From positions 1 to 9,338 of the forward strand of contig CAIVQI010000318.1 of the NCBI GenBank assembly GCA_903908015.1: 9,338 bases of DNA, in the 5' to 3' direction. The DNA is from an uncultured Bacteroidota bacterium. GTDB lineage: Bacteria; Bacteroidota; Bacteroidia; UBA7662. The notes under the pieces are model-generated. The model saw only the letters and a list, made by a program, of their open reading frames with translations. It ran no database searches and was not told the DNA's origin. Below, piece by piece: positions 5,714 through 9,338 of this stretch (position 1 is the stretch's first letter; every line of letters starts with the position of its first letter). A program made the translations under genes and the position numbers.

Positions 5714-7834
5714 TCATTCCCAAACGCGCTCAGGGCCGCAACCGCAATCATTGAAATAAGCTACACGCAGCCTTCTGGGGGAGTTGCCCACCCAAATGGA
5801 GACGGTGGCTGAGCGCTGTCCCCCAACAATCTCCCAATCACCACCAGGAATCCAGAAACGCTCAAGGCTGCCGGAACTGCCTGATACGGTAAACGAACAT
5901 AAGGTATCAACACGAGGTGGATCGGGCTGAGCAGGAATCTGGCTGATTGGACCAGGCAGATCAGTGGTGACATTACAGGGGCGACTTCGAACCCCCACAA
6001 AACCGTGATCGGCCTGTCGGGTTGTGGCCTGACTATTCATTCCTGCACGGTCGGCAACCCTGCCGCGATCGATTGGATCCGAGAAACCCCCTCCTCGGTA
6101 GCCGCCATAAGATGTGATCGGCCATCCAGCCACATCGGCGGCACCAGCCACCGTAAGTCGACCATTACCATGCCGACCATCGAACGAACGCCCCTCCGTA
6201 GTCCCCACCCCGATGACCGGTGTCCGAATATTGCCGGTCAACTCCATAATTCCCCACCAAGAAGCGCCTGCTGCCTCCCGACTCACGACAGTGGAACGGG
6301 CGAATGACCCCACGCGTACAGGCCCTATACTTGAATTGTTGAGTCGCGCGTTGGCACTATCTGGGGTCGAGATCTCCCCGGCCTGATTGGCGTTGGATGT
6401 GCCTGTGGCGGCGACCAGCCGCGTACTTCCCCATGCAAATTCACCAGGCAGCGGGTAAACGGGGCCTCGTGCCGCCTTCTCGAACTCAAGCTCAGTGGGT
6501 GGACGCAATCCGCACCAATCGGCGAAAGCAAGTCCGTCCTCCCACGACAAGAAATTACAGGCTAAGTGTTCGGTATTGGGTGCACTCACATCGTAAACAG
6601 CGGGCAACAGCGACATAGTGTTGCCGGGGGTCAATATCCGGATGTTATTGCGGCTGCCCGACCCGAGCGCGGCAGTCCCCACTGCCGCGGTACCTGTGGC
6701 CGCACGCGCTTGTTGCTGTTGCAATGAAAGGGTATTGAGAAAGTCGCGGTATTGGCCCTGACTGGTTTCATATTTCATGCAATAAAAGGCATTAAAGCCC
6801 TTGGGCCATGATGCGGGCAGCGTTTGGCCCGCCCCCGACCACTGCTCGGCGTTGAGTCCACCCGATCCGAGCAATATGCTGGACTCACTAAGTACCTTGT
6901 AGGGCCGTGTACTGTCGCTTCCCGTATAAAATCGCTGACGCTCTGTTCCGCCGTGGGCACCTACATAGAATTGACCCTGTGGCACATACACCATTTCCAC
7001 GGCATGCACCTGAATCTCAACGATATCGTTGTCGCCCACCATATTGGATTTGTAGTTCCACCGCAATACCAGACTATCCACCGATACATGACCGAAACTG
7101 CTGTTATTGCCTGTTGTTCGATACATGAACACGCCCATAACTGGATTAAAATTATTGTTTTGAGGAATCAAACGAGGAAGATCGCCCCCGAAGTTGCCAT
7201 CGTGTGCCTGTCCGGGCAGCATCAGACCGACCTCCAGGCTTAACCCACCGGCAACAGTTGTACCGGATAATACCGGGTTCTTGGGAAAATGATGGCCCGC
7301 TGTGGTGGGCGCACCACTTCCTACCAGATTAGATAAGTAGGCATGCTCCCAAACCCGGATAAACTCGACTTCTGCACCGGCTAGGTCAACCGAGGGCGCA
7401 GCACTTAAACCTACTTGGTGCAGGGTGGAGTCGACCCACAAGACGTGTACGCCCAAAGGCAGACTCCCTGTGCCACTGATGATCCTTAAGGGCATTCCCG
7501 GTCGTATGTGATCGGCTCGACCGACAGACAAAGTAGTTGAACCAGGCGTAAGGCTGCTGACGTTGTTGCGAATGGGATTCACCCGTCCAACCCTAAATTT
7601 AATGAACACCCATGCAGCATCCCAATTGATCAGCCCACTTTCGGCGGGAAAGCGATACGAGTTTTCCCAGGAGATAGAGGTAAATACGAAGGTAAAATTC
7701 GTGGGCGATTCGGGAACTGCATACTGCTGTGCTGTGAGTCCAGCCCGGGTTACACGAATGTTGTTTGCATAGACCGAATGGCACCAGTTTGTCAATACCA
7801 ATGCCAAAATCCATTGAATAATGATGTGTTTCAT
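5714..7834 (-). CDS. secreted SUMF1/FGE-sulfatase-domain protein with PKD-like C-terminus
   Basis: The 706-residue exported protein begins with a Sec signal peptide (basic MKH start, hydrophobic core, likely cleavage after VYA near residue 23; no lipobox). Residues of about 24-280 form an N-terminal beta domain (SWENSYRFP, NWDAAWVFIKFRVG, WEHAYLS, LRWNY) that commonly precedes FGE domains in Bacteroidota. The FGE-sulfatase fold spans about 281-620: MVYVPQGQFYVGA, MKYETSQGQYRDFLNTLS, CNFLSWEDGLAFADWCGLRPPTELEFEKAARG, GGYRGGGF and DHGFVGVRSR. The C-terminus (about 640-706) resembles the PKD-like domains of Bacteroidota surface proteins (FWIPGGDW, ISIWVG-like strand, YFNDCGCG). True FGEs have two active cysteines after RGGSW; none are present, so formylglycine synthesis is unlikely. 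The usual GNVWEW motif reads TGNIRTPV. An apparent inserted module lies at about residues 84-160. No T9SS sorting domain is recognisable. It is paralogous to the gene upstream and unrelated in function to the metH operon that follows. Exact role unknown. Confidence 0.85.
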   Translation of the reverse strand: MKHIIIQWILALVLTNWCHSVYANNIRVTRAGLTAQQYAVPESPTNFTFVFTSISWENSYRFPAESGLINWDAAWVFIKFRVGRVNPIRNNVSSLTPGSTTLSVGRADHIRPGMPLRIISGTGSLPLGVHVLWVDSTLHQVGLSAAPSVDLAGAEVEFIRVWEHAYLSNLVGSGAPTTAGHHFPKNPVLSGTTVAGGLSLEVGLMLPGQAHDGNFGGDLPRLIPQNNNFNPVMGVFMYRTTGNNSSFGHVSVDSLVLRWNYKSNMVGDNDIVEIQVHAVEMVYVPQGQFYVGAHGGTERQRFYTGSDSTRPYKVLSESSILLGSGGLNAEQWSGAGQTLPASWPKGFNAFYCMKYETSQGQYRDFLNTLSLQQQQARAATGTAAVGTAALGSGSRNNIRILTPGNTMSLLPAVYDVSAPNTEHLACNFLSWEDGLAFADWCGLRPPTELEFEKAARGPVYPLPGEFAWGSTRLVAATGTSNANQAGEISTPDSANARLNNSSIGPVRVGSFARSTVVSREAAGASWWGIMELTGNIRTPVIGVGTTEGRSFDGRHGNGRLTVAGAADVAGWPITSYGGYRGGGFSDPIDRGRVADRAGMNSQATTRQADHGFVGVRSRPCNVTTDLPGPISQIPAQPDPPRVDTLCSFTVSGSSGSLERFWIPGGDWEIVGGQRSATVSIWVGNSPRRLRVAYFNDCGCGPERVWE

Positions 7835-7994
7835 ACTTGTGTTTTTTGTTTTAGAATGCGATAAAACCTCCTATCAATCTGACCACCTGTGGGGGAGCTT
7901 TATTCACCTGCGATCCTTTTGAATGTCAGGCTGCGCGCGCTTTGAATAGATTTTACGGGAATTCCCCAACTGAATGAACGTGCTGATTCAACCG

Positions 7995-9338
7995 TCAATA
8001 ATGCGTACGAGCTGCCCTAAACCCTACATCGGGGTAGCGTAAGAAGGCTCCCTCTGAGGCCCGACTTCGGTCAGCTGTTCTGAGTTCACTTAACGGACTC
8101 TTCCAGCCCCCTCCACGCAATCCAGCACCGGCCGCGGTTGTCACCCCAATTCCACCGGAATACATACCCAAACTGCTATCGACTTGCGCTTGTCCACCCA
8201 AACCCGGCCAGTAGTCAACATCGGCCTCGCCTCTTGTGTTGAGCCGCCCATTGCCGTGTAGTCCGGTAAAAGAGCGCCCCGCTGGGTTCGACAGGGTAAC
8301 CACCTGTTCCCAAACATTGCCCGACAAATCATAAACTCCGGTGGGTGCCACACCCGATCCCATGGTGCCTGAAGAAGGCCGTGCCGTAGCACCCACCCTA
8401 AGCGGGCCACCGATGTGCAGGCTATCTCCAGCATGCGCATTTCCCGAGCACACTCGTTCGAGGTCGGTTCCCGCATAGACAAGTCCACCTGCAAGCTCAG
8501 CACGTGCTGGGCCCCAAGCAAATGACCCCAAACGAGGCTGCAAATTCCCCCTGGCCGATTTTTCAAACTCAGGCTCTGTGCATGGCCTCAACCCGGCCCA
8601 ATCTGCGAAGGCGGCTCCATCAGCCCATGACAAGAAGCCACATGCCGTAGAAACTCCATCCTGAGCTTGGTCGACCCCCGCTGGCAGATGGGTAGACGGT
8701 TGCAAGTCGCACGAATACGAACGAGGCAGATGCCCCCCTGGATCATCCACCACACGAATGGCATGCCGATACACGGGTTGGGCCGACTCACCAAAGCCAT
8801 TCGAATAGGCACCCAAACTTAGGGCGCTGAATCTGGCGTTTTGTTGCAGGCGGGTAAGCGTATTCAGAAAATCGCGATAGAGGCCCTGGCTCACCTCATG
8901 CTTCATGATGTAGTAGCCTGATGTTCCTTTGGGATAGGTCATGGGTAAAGTACGCGCCTGCAAGGCGTGAAAATCGTCACCACGCCACATTCCTTTATAT
9001 TGAAGGGCATTATGGTCCGCTCCACCGATGCTGATAGCCGATTCAGTCGATATTGTGTATGCCATTGCCGGCGGAAATGGCCATCCCATTTCACGCTGTG
9101 GTGGCTGAAATGGAGTTGTGTAAAGTGCTTGCCCTTCGGTCCACAAAAAGCGATTGATGCAACCGTGAAATGAACCGCCCCCTTCGTGGCCACCTATCCA
9201 AAAAAACCTGCTGTTCGTGTCCGAAACAAGGCCCGAATATGAGTATGAGGTCTGGGGCATTCCCTGAACAAAAAGTGTAAATAAGGAATCTTTCTTCACC
9301 CATGCGATATGCTGCCATTGCATCGAAATGGGGGGCGA
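7995..9338 (-). CDS. LamG-like plus FGE-sulfatase-domain protein, N-terminus outside window
   Basis: The frame stays open to the right edge. Five residues (SPPIS) precede the first Met, and the chain starts mid-domain, so this is a 5'-truncated gene rather than one starting at 9323. The first ~80 residues resemble the end of a LamG/concanavalin-like domain (WQHIAWVKKDSLFTLFVQG, FFWIGGHEGGGSFHGCINRF). An FGE-sulfatase fold follows from about residue 110: GYYIMKHEVSQGLYRDFLNTL, CGFLSWADGAAFADWAGLRPCTEPEFEKSARG, FAWGPA, YDLSGNVWEQVVT, GLRGGGWKSP and DVGFRAARTHY, ending with TGA. The cysteine pair required for FGE chemistry is missing after RGGGW. It shares many blocks with the next gene (GRSF.G.HGNGRL, ADV..WP), so the two are tandem paralogues with different N-terminal modules. 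A role in surface binding or in a larger extracellular structure is inference. Confidence 0.85.
   Translation of the reverse strand, partial: SPPISMQWQHIAWVKKDSLFTLFVQGMPQTSYSYSGLVSDTNSRFFWIGGHEGGGSFHGCINRFLWTEGQALYTTPFQPPQREMGWPFPPAMAYTISTESAISIGGADHNALQYKGMWRGDDFHALQARTLPMTYPKGTSGYYIMKHEVSQGLYRDFLNTLTRLQQNARFSALSLGAYSNGFGESAQPVYRHAIRVVDDPGGHLPRSYSCDLQPSTHLPAGVDQAQDGVSTACGFLSWADGAAFADWAGLRPCTEPEFEKSARGNLQPRLGSFAWGPARAELAGGLVYAGTDLERVCSGNAHAGDSLHIGGPLRVGATARPSSGTMGSGVAPTGVYDLSGNVWEQVVTLSNPAGRSFTGLHGNGRLNTRGEADVDYWPGLGGQAQVDSSLGMYSGGIGVTTAAGAGLRGGGWKSPLSELRTADRSRASEGAFLRYPDVGFRAARTHY

Noticed and set aside
5295..5723. Short ORFs on both strands over the metH leader
   Set aside because: They overlap the conserved riboswitch structure and show no protein family features.
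7851..7907. Small minus-strand ORF of 18 residues (GTG start, MNKAPPQVVRLIGGFIAF) in the gap between the two FGE-like genes
   Set aside because: Too short to support, with a GTG start, and its good AGGAGG string lies inside it and 32 bases from the next ATG. No family resemblance could be established; conservation in relatives would be needed.
7835..7994. Promoter or terminator in the 160-base gap between the FGE-like genes
   Set aside because: No TAnnTTTG match and no stem with T-run were found; GGGAATTCCC at 7957-7966 and GCGCGCGC at 7933-7940 are simple palindromes without context.
5714..9338. Sulfatase-activating (formylglycine-generating) enzymes
   Set aside because: The cysteine pair expected after RGGSW is missing in both proteins and no sulfatase gene is nearby.

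Overview
The window looks chromosomal and comes from a Bacteroidota bacterium, probably an environmental lineage of moderate to high GC. The MetF and MetH sequences have the typical form for that phylum. The promoter upstream of metH carries an exact Bacteroidota -7 element (TAnnTTTG). Two secreted formylglycine-generating-enzyme-like (SUMF1/FGE-sulfatase) proteins, one with a C-terminal PKD-like module, fit the same group. Every supported gene is on the minus strand, so transcription runs from the right edge to the left.

The right half (about 5.7-9.34 kb) holds two tandem paralogues with FGE-sulfatase folds. The first in transcription order enters from the right edge without its N-terminus and has a LamG-like region before the FGE domain. 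The second is complete: signal peptide, N-terminal beta domain carrying an apparent inserted module, FGE domain, PKD-like C-terminus. Both lack the cysteine pair of true formylglycine-generating enzymes, so they are more likely surface or structural proteins than sulfatase activators.

The left half is a methionine/one-carbon operon. A -7 element lies immediately before a well-formed SAM-I (S-box) riboswitch. Next come an expression platform of several hairpins and an intrinsic terminator whose U-tract touches the metH start codon. After that lie metH (cobalamin-dependent methionine synthase), metF (methylenetetrahydrofolate reductase) and a small gene for pterin-4a-carbinolamine dehydratase, which runs off the left edge. 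MetF makes 5-methyl-THF, MetH uses it to methylate homocysteine, and the resulting SAM would shut off transcription through the riboswitch. Why a pterin dehydratase sits at the end of this operon is open.

The most unusual observation is that two of the three operon genes carry in-frame tandem repeats. MetH has an insertion of about 95 residues in its AdoMet-binding reactivation domain, built around four 36-bp repeats in an ABAB pattern. The pterin dehydratase has an 18-bp (ALVAPR) repeat tail where the family normally ends. The repeat units are unrelated in sequence but both keep the reading frame, which suggests a genome-wide habit of in-frame minisatellite growth in housekeeping genes. That is an inference from two loci.
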